A stretch of DNA of 64,000 bases from NCBI RefSeq assembly GCF_900104055.1, contig NZ_FNJQ01000018.1, positions 1 through 64,000 on the forward strand. Direction: 5' to 3'. The notes beneath the pieces are model-generated. The model was not told the origin of the DNA, did no database searches, and worked only from the letters and a program-made list of their open reading frames with translations. The DNA is from Pseudoselenomonas ruminantium. Lineage in GTDB: Bacteria > Bacillota > Negativicutes > Selenomonadales > Selenomonadaceae. The first letter of the stretch is position 1. Every line of letters begins with the position of its first letter. The position numbers and the translations under genes were made by a program. Below are positions 15,463 through 23,660 of this stretch, one piece after another.

Positions 15463-16152
15463 TCAATCCTTCAACGCTTCATTGAGTTCTTTTTGCTTGA
15501 TTTTCCCTTCCCTCACCATATCGTCAATCCACTCGCCATGGTGGGCGTTGGCGTAGGCTGCTTTGATGGTGCCGTCCTGCATGCCGTGGACGGAGTCGGG
15601 GTTGGCTACGAGGGCCAGGTAGATATGGCCGATGGAGCCGGCAAAGCCGATGCCGGCGCAGAGGCTGTGCAGGGGAATCATCCAGGCGCGGAGGCTGTTA
15701 TCAATGATGCCTTCACCGAACCAGAGCAGGGCGCCGGAGCCGACGAGCACGGCCCAGGTGGCCAGCTGCAGGGCGATGTTCATGCGTTCGCCACCGTTGT
15801 AGAAGCCCTGTTTCGGGATGCCTTCGGGATGTTTGCCGATGAGTTCCAGCGGGAATTTGACGAGGAAAGTGATGTCCTTGCCGTTGAATTTGAATACTTC
15901 GGAGAACATGCGCCAAATGCCTTCGCGGGCCGTAATCAGACCGACAACGGGGTTCAGCACGAAGATGACCGCAAAGAAGCGGTGGGCGTTCTGCAGGGTT
16001 TTCGCGCCAAACATATCGTAGAGGAATTTAAACGTGTCGGCATAGAGGGGCAAAGCCGTCAAAAACAGCATGAAGAAGCAGACGGCATTGATCCAATGCA
16101 GGTACACGAATCCTTTGGCGTGGCGCTGGACGTATTTCTTGTTGACGATCAT
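15463..16152 (-). CDS. fdnI: Formate dehydrogenase cytochrome b (gamma) subunit
   Basis: A 229-aa di-heme integral-membrane subunit that passes electrons from the Fe-S subunit to the quinone pool. It has four main hydrophobic segments with likely heme ligands in YLHWINAVCFFMLFLTALPL, NAHRFFAVIFVLNPVVGL, MIPLHSLCAGIGFAGSIGHI. Length and His placement fit FdnI/FdoI. Its start (16152) abuts the stop of the Fe-S gene, and it ends the operon before a hairpin terminator. Confidence 0.92.
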   Translation of the reverse strand: MIVNKKYVQRHAKGFVYLHWINAVCFFMLFLTALPLYADTFKFLYDMFGAKTLQNAHRFFAVIFVLNPVVGLITAREGIWRMFSEVFKFNGKDITFLVKFPLELIGKHPEGIPKQGFYNGGERMNIALQLATWAVLVGSGALLWFGEGIIDNSLRAWMIPLHSLCAGIGFAGSIGHIYLALVANPDSVHGMQDGTIKAAYANAHHGEWIDDMVREGKIKQKELNEALKD

Positions 16153-16153
16153 C

Positions 16154-16933
16154 TTACTTGTCCCCCTTTCTGCGCATGGCCGTAAGGGCGGTCAGGCCTA
16201 ACACGCCAGCGATGGCACCGACGCTGGCCAGCTTGCCCACGGGGCGCACGACATCCTTCCAGAGATTGATGGAATCCGGCGTCCGGGGATTTTCCGGCAG
16301 GCCGTAGACCGCCGGCTTTTCCGGCAGGACATAGAGCATATGTACGCCGCCCACGCCCTGCGGGTTGTAGATATTCGCATCGGGATGGGTATCCTTGATC
16401 ATCGTGAGGCGTTCCTCCGCCTTTTTGAGCATTTCCTCCCGCGTGCCAAAGAGGATGGCATCGGCGGTGCAGGTCTTGGCACACGAGGGCTGCATGCCCT
16501 GTTCGATGCGGTCAAAGCAGAGGTCGCATTTGGTGGATTTGTTCCGCTCCGCATCGACCTTGGGAATGCCAAACGGGCAATTGGTCGTGCAATAGCCGCA
16601 GCCCACGCATTTATCCTCATCGATGACCACAGCGCCCGAAGGCTTTTTTTCGATGGCCTCTTCGGGGCAGCCGTTCAGGCAGGCCGGATCGCCACAGTGC
16701 ATGCATTGTTTCTTGAAGAAATCCCAATGGAATTTGCCCTTGCTGTCAATGCGCTCCTGCATCTGAATCAGGTTCAGGGTATGGGAGGTCAGGTCCTTGT
16801 GGGACTGATACTGTCCCTCAAAGGGCGTGGACATATCGGCGGGCAGGTCATGCCACTGTTTGCAGGCCACCATGCAGGCGCGGCAGGCACTGCAGCGCAC
16901 CACATCATGGAGCATCGTTATTTCTTGAGCCAT
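16154..16933 (-). CDS. fdnH: Formate dehydrogenase iron-sulfur (beta) subunit
   Basis: A 259-aa subunit with four [4Fe-4S] binding motifs in order: CSACRACMVACKQWHD, CMHCGDPACLNGCPEEAI, CVGCGYCTTNCPFGIP, and CDLCFDRIEQGMQPSCAKTC. It wires the catalytic subunit to the cytochrome. A hydrophobic C-terminal helix (VGAIAGVLGLTAL, about 238-252) would anchor it in the membrane as in FdnH. It follows fdhE by 18 bp. Confidence 0.95.
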   Translation of the reverse strand: MAQEITMLHDVVRCSACRACMVACKQWHDLPADMSTPFEGQYQSHKDLTSHTLNLIQMQERIDSKGKFHWDFFKKQCMHCGDPACLNGCPEEAIEKKPSGAVVIDEDKCVGCGYCTTNCPFGIPKVDAERNKSTKCDLCFDRIEQGMQPSCAKTCTADAILFGTREEMLKKAEERLTMIKDTHPDANIYNPQGVGGVHMLYVLPEKPAVYGLPENPRTPDSINLWKDVVRPVGKLASVGAIAGVLGLTALTAMRRKGDK

Positions 16934-16951
16934 ATTTGCTCTCCTCTCGTC

Positions 16952-17782
16952 TTAACTATTCTCCAGCAAAATGCTGCCTTTTTTCGTGAAGCCCGCTTCT
17001 TCCCCCAGCATATCGAGGTGCAGAGTGGCCCAGTCCGTAAGGTAGACATCCTCCTGCCCTTCCTCGTTGTAGGTCTTGATGTAGCTCTTGCAGGCATCGC
17101 AGACATCGATGCGCATGGCCGGCAGGCCTTCGGGCTCCAAGATATGCATCTGCGTGAGGTCCTCGTTGCCGCAGTAAGCGCAGCCAACCCGGGCAAAGGG
17201 CCATTCCGTATGGCAGCCATCGCAGGTCAGGAATCTTGCCCGGCCTTCCTTTTCCTTGCGCAGGTGAGCCAGCACGGGATGCCGCCCGCAGATGGGACAG
17301 CTGTTCTTCCGCCAGCTCGCTGCCTGCCAGAATTCATGCTCTTTCAGCTTGGCAGGAACCAAAGCTTCCAGAATCTGCCAGCCTAAAATTCCCAGCAAAG
17401 CAGGGTTAAGCTCCGGCAAATTACCGCCGCCCTGCAGCAGCTGGACGAAAAAGGCTTCCCGGGTATCTTTATCCGCCTTATGCCCCCATGTCCGGAAGGC
17501 AGCTACGGCCTCCACGAGCCGGGAAGGATATTCGATATCCCCCAGTGTCTCCAGCACGATCGGCAGGGCCAGTGCGGCCGCCTCGACCGCAGGCTGCTGC
17601 CACTTTTTCTGCTGCAGCAGCGGAGTTTGCATCGTTTTGGCCTCAGCTATGGTAAGCTCCCAATCCAGCGGTTTTACCACTTCTTTCACCCGCGCGGCCA
17701 CGGTCATATGCAGCAGAGCCGTTTCTGCCAGGAAGGGGTGTTTTTCCAGATGGGCATGTATGTTCTTTTCCATTGAAGTCAT
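16952..17782 (-). CDS. fdhE: Formate dehydrogenase accessory protein FdhE
   Basis: A 276-aa cytoplasmic protein needed for assembly of Tat-exported formate dehydrogenases; it binds iron through CxxC motifs. Four Cys pairs are seen: NSCPICGRHPVLAHL, LTCDGCHTEWPF, VGCAYCGNEDL and DVCDACKSYIKTY. The N-terminal half is helical. The ATG at 17782 has GAGGTGA upstream; a longer frame runs into the fdnG end. Placing fdhE between the catalytic and Fe-S subunit genes is unusual relative to E. coli, where it is last. Confidence 0.94.
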   Translation of the reverse strand: MTSMEKNIHAHLEKHPFLAETALLHMTVAARVKEVVKPLDWELTIAEAKTMQTPLLQQKKWQQPAVEAAALALPIVLETLGDIEYPSRLVEAVAAFRTWGHKADKDTREAFFVQLLQGGGNLPELNPALLGILGWQILEALVPAKLKEHEFWQAASWRKNSCPICGRHPVLAHLRKEKEGRARFLTCDGCHTEWPFARVGCAYCGNEDLTQMHILEPEGLPAMRIDVCDACKSYIKTYNEEGQEDVYLTDWATLHLDMLGEEAGFTKKGSILLENS

Positions 17783-17792
17783 AATAGTCACC

Positions 17793-20700
17793 TCAGGCCT
17801 TCGTGATATTGACGAGGCAGGCCTTGAATTCCTGTTCCTGCACATTGGGATCGAGGGCGTCGATGGTCAGGTAGTTCGTGGACGGGCCTTTAGACAGGCC
17901 CTTGAAGCCCCAGCTGTAGGGCATCCAGACCATATGCGTCTCCTCGCCGTTGATGGTCAAAGGCTGGGCACGGTCGGTAACCATGGCCTTGACCGTGACC
18001 TCACTGCGGGCCGAGCTGACCTTGACCTTATCGCCGAGCTTGACACCCAATTTATCTGCTAACTTGTGGCTCATTTCCACAAAAGGCTCTTTGACCAGCT
18101 CGTTGAGCCACGGAATATTGCGCGTGACCGTGCCGGAGCACCAATGCTCGGCAATGCCGGAACTGCAAAGCACGTAGGGGAACTCGTCCTTCGTGCCGAT
18201 GCGCTGTTTTTCCGGCAGGCGCGGATAGACCACGCAGGGGTTGAACTGCGCACGCTCGTCCGTATGCAGGGCGTTCTTGGTGGGGCTTTCCACCGGCTCG
18301 TAGAATTCCGGCAGCGGGCCGTCCACAGGCGTATAGGAATGGTCGCGCGTCATGCCGTCCGGATTGAGGTCGCTGTATTCGGCGGCAAACAGGCGGCCAT
18401 AGCCTTCGCCCGTCATGCGGAAGGGCTTATTGCCGTCCGGCGTGCCCGGAGCCGCTGCGCGGTTGCCCACGTCGGGCACATCGTAGCCTTCCCAGCGCCC
18501 CTTGGCCTGATCCCACCAGACGATCTTATGCTCGGGATCTACCGGCTGACCGTTCTCATCGCAGGAAGCGCGGTTGTAGAGCAGGTGGATATTGTCCGGC
18601 CAGGTCCAGCCAAAATTCGGATAGATGCCCAGGCCGCCTTCGTCCTCCTGTCCGCGGCGCTGGGCCTTGTGTTCGCCATCGCCATAGACACCGGCATAGA
18701 TCCACATGCCGGAGCTTGTCGTGCCGTCGTCTTTCAACTGCCCGATACCGGTCACCAGCTTGCCCGTGGTCAGGTCGTAACCGTTGATTTCCTTGAGGAT
18801 ATCCTCCACAGTCTGGTCGTCGGAATAATTCCAGGTCATGCGCTTGATGATTTCGTCTTTGGCCTCCGTGGAATCTTTATAAAGCTCACGAATCCTGCGC
18901 CACAGGAGATTATTGATTTCATAGTCCGGCTTGGAATCCCCCAAGGGCTTCGGCCCTTCCATGCGCCACTGGATCATGCGCATGGAGTTGGTGATCGTAC
19001 CGCGGCGCTCCAGATAGGAGCAGGCCGGCAGGAAGATGACCTCGGTCTGGATTTCCTTTGGATTATCACCGGGACGGTTCCAGAATTCCGCGGTTTCATT
19101 GACGAAGATATCCTGCACAATCACCGTATCCATCTTGCAGAGACCGTCATGCACCATGCCGGCGTTGGCGTTGGTCACATGAGGATTCTGGCCGCAGAGA
19201 TAGAGGCACTTGACCTTGCCGCGGTAAGCATCCTCGAACAGGCCATAGATGGAATCGTTATGGCTGCTGTTGCGCACGCCGATCAGGTTGAAGCCAAAGT
19301 CATTCTCCGGCGTTGCATAATCGCCAAACCACGCCTTGAGCATATTCTTGAGCCATTTGGCGCGGAACGTGCCCGAAGCCTTCGTCCATTTGGCCAATGT
19401 ATTGGTCTTTTCCGTCGGGAAGGAGAGATAGCCCGGGAAATACTGGAACATGATGCCAAAGTCCGTGGAAGCCTGCACATTGGGCTGGCCGCGCATGGCG
19501 TCGATGCCGCCCCCCGGCACGCCGATATTGCCGCGCAGGAGCTGCAGGATCGTGAAGCAGCGGATATTTTCCACGCCCACGGTATGCTGTGTCATGCCCA
19601 AAGCGTACATCATAACCGTCGGCGAATACTCGCAGAAAATCTTGGCCGCCAGCTCGATATTTTCCTTGCTCATGCCCGTGATGCCCGAAACCTTGTCCAG
19701 CGTATAGCGGGAGAAATGCTCCTTCATGCGGCTCATTACGGTATTCGGTGCAAAGAGATCATTGGCTTTCTGCGGCTTGCCATCCGCGCCCAAGGCATAG
19801 CCCCAGGTTTCCATGTTGTACTTGTGTTTTTCGGCATCATAGCCGGAGAAGATGCCTTCCTCGAACTTGTAATCGTCACGCAGGATGCAGTAGGCATTGG
19901 TATTGCGGCGGATGTAATTTTCATCATACTTCTTGTGCTCGATGATATGGCTGATGATATAACCCAGGAATGCGATATCCGTACCAGGGCGCAGCTGGAA
20001 GAAGTAGTCGGCGATCTTGGAAGTTCTCGTATAGCGCACATCCACATGCACGATCTTGGCACCGTTGTTCTTGGCCTTCATGACATTCTTGAGCCCCATG
20101 GGATGACATTCCGCGATATTGGAACCTTCAATCCAGATGAGCTTGGAGTGCTTGAGATCGCCCCAATGGTTGGTCATGGCGCCACGCCCAAAGGCTGCAT
20201 TCATAGCCGGCGGCGTGGTGGCATGGCAGACGCGGGTCTGATTGTCGATATAGGTCACGCCCAGGGCACGGGCCATCTTGATATTCTGGTAGCATTCCTC
20301 GTTGTTGATCTGGGAACCGCCCACAAAGCCCAGGGCATCTGTGCGGTGCACGTCCACCGTCTCGCCACCAATCACTTCCGTCTGCTTCCAGTTCTCGTCA
20401 CGGGCTTTCTTCATCGCACGGGCCGCCTTATCGATGGCCTCATCCCAGCTGATTTCCTCCCAATGGTCACTGCCCGGCGCGCGGTACAAGGGCTTGGTCG
20501 CACGCTGGTCGGAATTCGGGATCTGGCCGTAGCCCAGACCTTTGGAGCAAAGCGCACCGCGATTCACAGGGTTGTCGCTGGCCCCTTCGAGATTGATCAG
20601 CCTACCATCCTTCACATAGCCAATCACCCCGCAGCCGCAGGCGCAGAAATGGCAGATGGAGGTAAACTCCCGGGCCCCCTTGAGCTTGAACTCTTTGGCC

Positions 20701-20801
20701 GCCGCTTTTACCTTCGGCATATCCAGCCCGAGACTGGCCAGCGCCATTCCCACACCGGTAAGCCCCGTGGCTTTCAAGAAGTCGCGTCTGCTTAAATCCA
20801 T
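17793..20801 (-). CDS. fdnG: Formate dehydrogenase catalytic (alpha) subunit, Cys type, Tat-exported
   Basis: A 1002-aa molybdenum/tungsten bis-MGD enzyme oxidising formate to CO2 on the periplasmic side. Tat signal MDLSRRDFLKATGLTGVGMA; N-terminal [4Fe-4S] motif CHFCACGCGVIGYV with the last ligand in GALCSKGLGYG. The active-site residue is Cys, in DNQTRVCHATTPPAMNAAFG, where E. coli FdnG uses selenocysteine (UGA). No in-frame UGA or Sec element is needed. The molybdopterin domains are complete and the length is typical. Start at 20801 (GGAGGAAG upstream). First gene of the fdnG-fdhE-fdnH-fdnI operon. Confidence 0.96.
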   Translation of the reverse strand: MDLSRRDFLKATGLTGVGMALASLGLDMPKVKAAAKEFKLKGAREFTSICHFCACGCGVIGYVKDGRLINLEGASDNPVNRGALCSKGLGYGQIPNSDQRATKPLYRAPGSDHWEEISWDEAIDKAARAMKKARDENWKQTEVIGGETVDVHRTDALGFVGGSQINNEECYQNIKMARALGVTYIDNQTRVCHATTPPAMNAAFGRGAMTNHWGDLKHSKLIWIEGSNIAECHPMGLKNVMKAKNNGAKIVHVDVRYTRTSKIADYFFQLRPGTDIAFLGYIISHIIEHKKYDENYIRRNTNAYCILRDDYKFEEGIFSGYDAEKHKYNMETWGYALGADGKPQKANDLFAPNTVMSRMKEHFSRYTLDKVSGITGMSKENIELAAKIFCEYSPTVMMYALGMTQHTVGVENIRCFTILQLLRGNIGVPGGGIDAMRGQPNVQASTDFGIMFQYFPGYLSFPTEKTNTLAKWTKASGTFRAKWLKNMLKAWFGDYATPENDFGFNLIGVRNSSHNDSIYGLFEDAYRGKVKCLYLCGQNPHVTNANAGMVHDGLCKMDTVIVQDIFVNETAEFWNRPGDNPKEIQTEVIFLPACSYLERRGTITNSMRMIQWRMEGPKPLGDSKPDYEINNLLWRRIRELYKDSTEAKDEIIKRMTWNYSDDQTVEDILKEINGYDLTTGKLVTGIGQLKDDGTTSSGMWIYAGVYGDGEHKAQRRGQEDEGGLGIYPNFGWTWPDNIHLLYNRASCDENGQPVDPEHKIVWWDQAKGRWEGYDVPDVGNRAAAPGTPDGNKPFRMTGEGYGRLFAAEYSDLNPDGMTRDHSYTPVDGPLPEFYEPVESPTKNALHTDERAQFNPCVVYPRLPEKQRIGTKDEFPYVLCSSGIAEHWCSGTVTRNIPWLNELVKEPFVEMSHKLADKLGVKLGDKVKVSSARSEVTVKAMVTDRAQPLTINGEETHMVWMPYSWGFKGLSKGPSTNYLTIDALDPNVQEQEFKACLVNITKA

Positions 20802-20817
20802 CAAAACTTCCTCCTTC

Positions 20818-20835
20818 ATAAAACACAGTGTTTAT
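20818..20835. promoter_or_regulatory. Palindrome over the fdnG leader
   Basis: ATAAAACACAGTGTTTAT is a near-perfect inverted repeat (ATAAACAC arms with one extra A) about 17 bp upstream of the fdnG start. Its ATAAAC...GTTTAT halves recur in the palindrome at 21911-21925 upstream of fdhD. Possible shared operator. Confidence 0.35.
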
Positions 20836-20957
20836 CGCAAAATCATATGACCTTTATAGGTTTTACCATTTGCCTTATAAATTATTATCAACTAACCACA
20901 TAAAGATTATTTATGATTTTATGTAAAAAAAGTATCGGGAATCCATAATTTTTTTCT

Positions 20958-21740
20958 CTAACATACCCGTTCTGGGTGAGTGTAAACCGAAAATCCATCC
21001 CGCGTCAGCCGTGCCATCAGGGTGATCCCCAGCTTGTCAGCCAGCTCCAGCGAGAGCGTGGTGGGCACGGACTTGGCCAGCACCATCCTGCAGCCCATGC
21101 GCCAGAGCTTCAGCATCATCTCCGTGGAACAGCGGCCGCTGAAGACAATCATCTTCGAGGCCATATCCACCTCATGGCGGATAGCCCAGCCGTAGAGCTT
21201 GTCAAAGACGTTATGACGTCCGATGTCTTCCCGGAACACGAGGATCCTGTCCGCGGCCGGATCATAGAGCACGCCGCTATGCACGCCGTTGGTGCGCTCA
21301 TGGGTGGCGGCCAGCTCGCCCAAGAGCTTATTGGCAACCTGCAGCGCCCTGCCTGCCTCCACGCAGGTCTTATCCGCCCGCAGCACCGCCCCCGGCCAGG
21401 CTTGCAGGTGCGACAGGCTGTAGTAACGCGGCTCCACCTGACGATGTGCCGCCCGCGCCTGTGCCAGTGCCGTAGTCTCCAGCCGGGCCGTGCCATGGAA
21501 GATGCCCCAGCGGGCAATATCGGCTCGCCTCTGCAAAAGACCGCGCTGTGCCAGCATACCCACGGCCAGGTCCAGCCGGTCACCCGGAGAACAAAGCGCC
21601 TCCGCCACTGGCACACCATTGAGTTCCACTTTCAGGACCTGCTCAATGGAGGTAGCCTTCGTATCCTCCACCCAGCAGGCCTTCCCCGCCACAAAACGGC
21701 GCACGGCCATGATCTCATATTCCTCCCGGCGTGGCTCCAT
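20958..21740 (-). CDS. fdhD: Formate dehydrogenase sulfurtransferase-like protein FdhD, without CxxC loop
   Basis: A 260-aa FdhD-family protein. Canonical FdhD moves sulfur from a desulfurase to the Mo-bis-MGD cofactor. Family motifs FREDIGRHNVFDKLYGWAI and FSGRCSTEMMLKLW are intact. The central CGxCG loop that carries the two sulfur-relay cysteines in E. coli FdhD is missing; the matching region reads RYYSLSHLQAWPGAVLRADK. The partner enzyme uses Cys at the active site. ATG at 21740 gives GGAGGG a normal spacing; ATG at 21746 is possible. It is upstream of, and not closely coupled to, the fdnG operon (156-bp gap). Confidence 0.9.
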   Translation of the reverse strand: MEPRREEYEIMAVRRFVAGKACWVEDTKATSIEQVLKVELNGVPVAEALCSPGDRLDLAVGMLAQRGLLQRRADIARWGIFHGTARLETTALAQARAAHRQVEPRYYSLSHLQAWPGAVLRADKTCVEAGRALQVANKLLGELAATHERTNGVHSGVLYDPAADRILVFREDIGRHNVFDKLYGWAIRHEVDMASKMIVFSGRCSTEMMLKLWRMGCRMVLAKSVPTTLSLELADKLGITLMARLTRDGFSVYTHPERVC

Positions 21741-21910
21741 CTCCATCCCTCCGTTACGCTATTCGCAAGATTATGTCTATTGTAGTAGTTTTTCTTATTT
21801 ATATCGATGATTTATATCACAGAGACAAAACAATAAACCATCGATATGCACATAGTAACAAAGAAAAAAGCCCCTGACAAGTCCCCCAAAAATGGCCTAC
21901 CAAGAGCATT

Positions 21911-21925
21911 ATAAACATTGTTTAT
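21911..21925. promoter_or_regulatory. Palindrome upstream of fdhD
   Basis: ATAAACATTGTTTAT is a perfect 6-3-6 inverted repeat in an AT-rich stretch about 170 bp before fdhD. It shares half-sites with the palindrome before fdnG. Confidence 0.35.
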
Positions 21926-21974
21926 ACTTATTTTTAATGTTAATTATGAGGTTTCTCACAGTTTATTGCCAGGG

Positions 21975-22229
21975 GGCTGGTACATATTTTGCGGGCTTGT
22001 AGAGTATGTACTGCAGACGGGGAGATATTTTGTAGACTTCGCTAAATGTCTGGCATGAAAAATACACTCCTCGTTGTTACACGCGCCGGTTACCACGGCG
22101 CATTGACATCGTGGCATATTGTTTATACTCTTTGCCAGCCAGCGGAGCAGTCGCTCCGTTCTACAAAATATCCCCCCCGTCTGCAAGCGGCTTTCAGCAG
22201 CCATTCCGCCCGCAAAATATGCACCAGCC
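21975..22229 (-). ncRNA. Nested long-stem structured element, copy D (minus orientation)
   Basis: Two nested stems: outer GGCTGGTACATATTTTGCGG.. (21975-21996) with 22208-22229, one mismatch; inner GCAGACGGGGAGATATTTTG.. (22013-22036) with 22160-22184. Read on the minus strand, the interior has a GGAGCGACTGCTCC hairpin, CTGGCA / TGCCAG stem, hairpin GCGCCG...CGGCGC, and GACATTTAG (complement at 22042-22050) just before the closing arm. The layout equals copies A-C but the CTGGCA stem replaces GGCCCGC with paired changes. Confidence 0.5.
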
Positions 22230-22303
22230 ACCCAAAATACTACCAGCCTGACAACCACGATATGTGCCCCCACTCTGTAAGTCAGGTTGCAACGATTGTT
22301 CCT

Positions 22304-22481
22304 TGGGCGCAGGTGCTTGCTTTTTGTCCAGAGTGCGCTGCCGCAGGCTGGCTCCTGACAGAAAAAATCTGGACAGCTCGCTGAAAGCCGCGACGTGGTG
22401 ACCGGAGCATGCCGCTAAGTCAACGGCATTTCCGAGGGAGTCATTTAGCACGGCGGACAAAAAGCAAGTACCCGCGTCCCA
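22304..22481 (+). ncRNA. Long-stem structured element, copy E
   Basis: The left arm TGGGCGCAGGTGCTTGCTTT.. (22304-22329) pairs with 22455-22481. The interior shows GGCTGGCTCC / GGGAGTC pairing, a hairpin ATGCCG...CGGCAT in the place of GCGCCG...CGGCGC, and GTCATTTAG at 22440-22448. It lies head-to-head with copy D, separated by about 118 nt from D's inner stem. A second perfect partner for the left arm occurs at 22545-22566. Confidence 0.5.
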
Positions 22482-22544
22482 CCTCATTTCGTGCGGAAGT
22501 CAAAAAATAAGCCCCGGCGCCACAACACCGCATTCACGGCAGGG

Positions 22545-22566
22545 AAAAAGCAAGCACCTGCGCCCC
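22545..22566. repeat. Alternative right arm for element E
   Basis: AAAAAGCAAGCACCTGCGCC is perfectly complementary to the left arm of element E over 19 bases, better than the arm at 22455-22481. It permits two mutually exclusive foldings. Confidence 0.5.
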
Positions 22567-22574
22567 AGCGACCA

Positions 22575-22614
22575 CACAAAAAAACCGCGATGAAAGTTTT
22601 CTCTCATCGCGGTC
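22575..22614 (-). terminator. Flagellin gene terminator
   Basis: ACCGCGATGA / TCATCGCGGT stem followed on the minus strand by a run of seven T. It lies just after the flagellin stop. Confidence 0.9.
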
Positions 22615-22631
22615 TCTAACATTTTGCAATT

Positions 22632-23483
22632 TCAGCTCAGCATCCCAAATGCCGCCCCGCGGCTATGGTTGTTGAGCGTCCCCAGCATCTGCTGGCTCAT
22701 GGCCTGCATGCCCTGCTTCACGGCCCAGAGCGCCATCTGGCTCTGCGTCTTAGCACTGGCATTCGTCACCGATTCTGCGGCAATATCCGCATCATCATTC
22801 GTGGACAGGGACGCCTGCAGATTCTCCTCCATCGTGGTGTAGTTATCTGCCTGATAACCCAGTCCCTGCTGTGCTGCACCGATAGCGGTTGCCTGATCCA
22901 GAGCGGCATTCAAAGCGGAATCCACGGTCTCCAGCGCACTGGCAAGGGAATCGGGATTCGTCACATCCACATTGCTCTTGCCCTGACTGTCCGTGAGTCC
23001 CAGCCCCTTGGTGCTCATATCGCCCAAGGATACCGTCTCATAACCATCCGCACCGGCCACCGTCAAAGACTGCGTACCATCCAGCAGATTCTTGCCATTG
23101 TAATTCGCCTGCTGGGCATTGGTGTTGATCTGGGAAAGCGTCTGATTCACCGTCTCCTGCAAAGCCGCCCGGTCGTAATCACCATTGGTGCCGTTGGCGG
23201 CATTGAGCAACGTTTCTTTGAGGCTGGACAGGGAACTTACGGTGTTATTGATTGCTCCGCTGGCCACGTTCAGCATGGAATTAGCCGTCTGTGTGTTCGC
23301 GGTGGACTGCCGTACACTGCCCAGATTATACTGCATCTTTTGCGCAATCGCATAATCAGAGGCACCATTTGCCGCACTCGGCCGCTTGGAACCAGTCGCA
23401 ATGCGCTGCAAGCTGGCATTCTGCACGCTTTGGGCACGGTTCAGCTGATTCAGGGAGCTGTTCATCACACTGCCGATACTCAT
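22632..23483 (-). CDS. Flagellin
   Basis: A 283-aa flagellar filament subunit. The N-terminal D0/D1 region contains LQRIATGSKRPSAANGASDY and IAQKMQYNLGSVRQ; the C-terminal D1/D0 region contains SVTNASAKTQSQMALWAVKQ and LGTLNNHS. The central variable part is short (about 130-190), so the D2/D3 outer domains are small. The start at 23483 has AAAGGAG at a proper distance; ATG at 23489 is too close to it. The gene is alone here, with no other flagellar gene in the window. Exported through the flagellar type III system, not by a cleaved signal. Confidence 0.92.
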   Translation of the reverse strand: MSIGSVMNSSLNQLNRAQSVQNASLQRIATGSKRPSAANGASDYAIAQKMQYNLGSVRQSTANTQTANSMLNVASGAINNTVSSLSSLKETLLNAANGTNGDYDRAALQETVNQTLSQINTNAQQANYNGKNLLDGTQSLTVAGADGYETVSLGDMSTKGLGLTDSQGKSNVDVTNPDSLASALETVDSALNAALDQATAIGAAQQGLGYQADNYTTMEENLQASLSTNDDADIAAESVTNASAKTQSQMALWAVKQGMQAMSQQMLGTLNNHSRGAAFGMLS

Positions 23484-23578
23484 ACTCATCTCTCCTTTCC
23501 TCGTTATTGGAAATCCCATTTCCTTTGGTCTTGCTATCTATCGTACTGCCTTAAAAATGCGTCTATTTCTATAGCTAT

Positions 23579-23607
23579 ATTATACGGCATAAAAGCATGG
23601 GGAGCAA
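23579..23607 (-). promoter_or_regulatory. Promoter of the flagellin gene
   Basis: Minus strand: TTGCTC (23602-23607), 17 bp, TATAAT (23579-23584). The sequence GCCGTATAA overlapping the -10 also resembles the sigma-28 box GCCGATAA, with TAAA further upstream, so sigma-28 control is an open alternative. Confidence 0.55.
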
Positions 23608-23660
23608 CGTTTTTTTAGCACCTTAGGCAAATTTCTGCTCCTAAAAACTCCTGCTTCAGT

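Noticed and set aside
19900-20300. Possible selenocysteine site in the formate dehydrogenase
   Set aside because: The active-site codon is a Cys codon (RVCHATT), not UGA, and there is no in-frame UGA.
18066-20795. A 909-aa open frame on the plus strand opposite fdnG
   Set aside because: It is the antisense of a confirmed formate dehydrogenase gene; GC-rich codon use opens the opposite frame. Its translation is His/Arg-rich without domains.
22046-22487. Small frames of about 100 aa across elements D and E
   Set aside because: No homology, not conserved with other copies, and dominated by inverted-repeat sequence.
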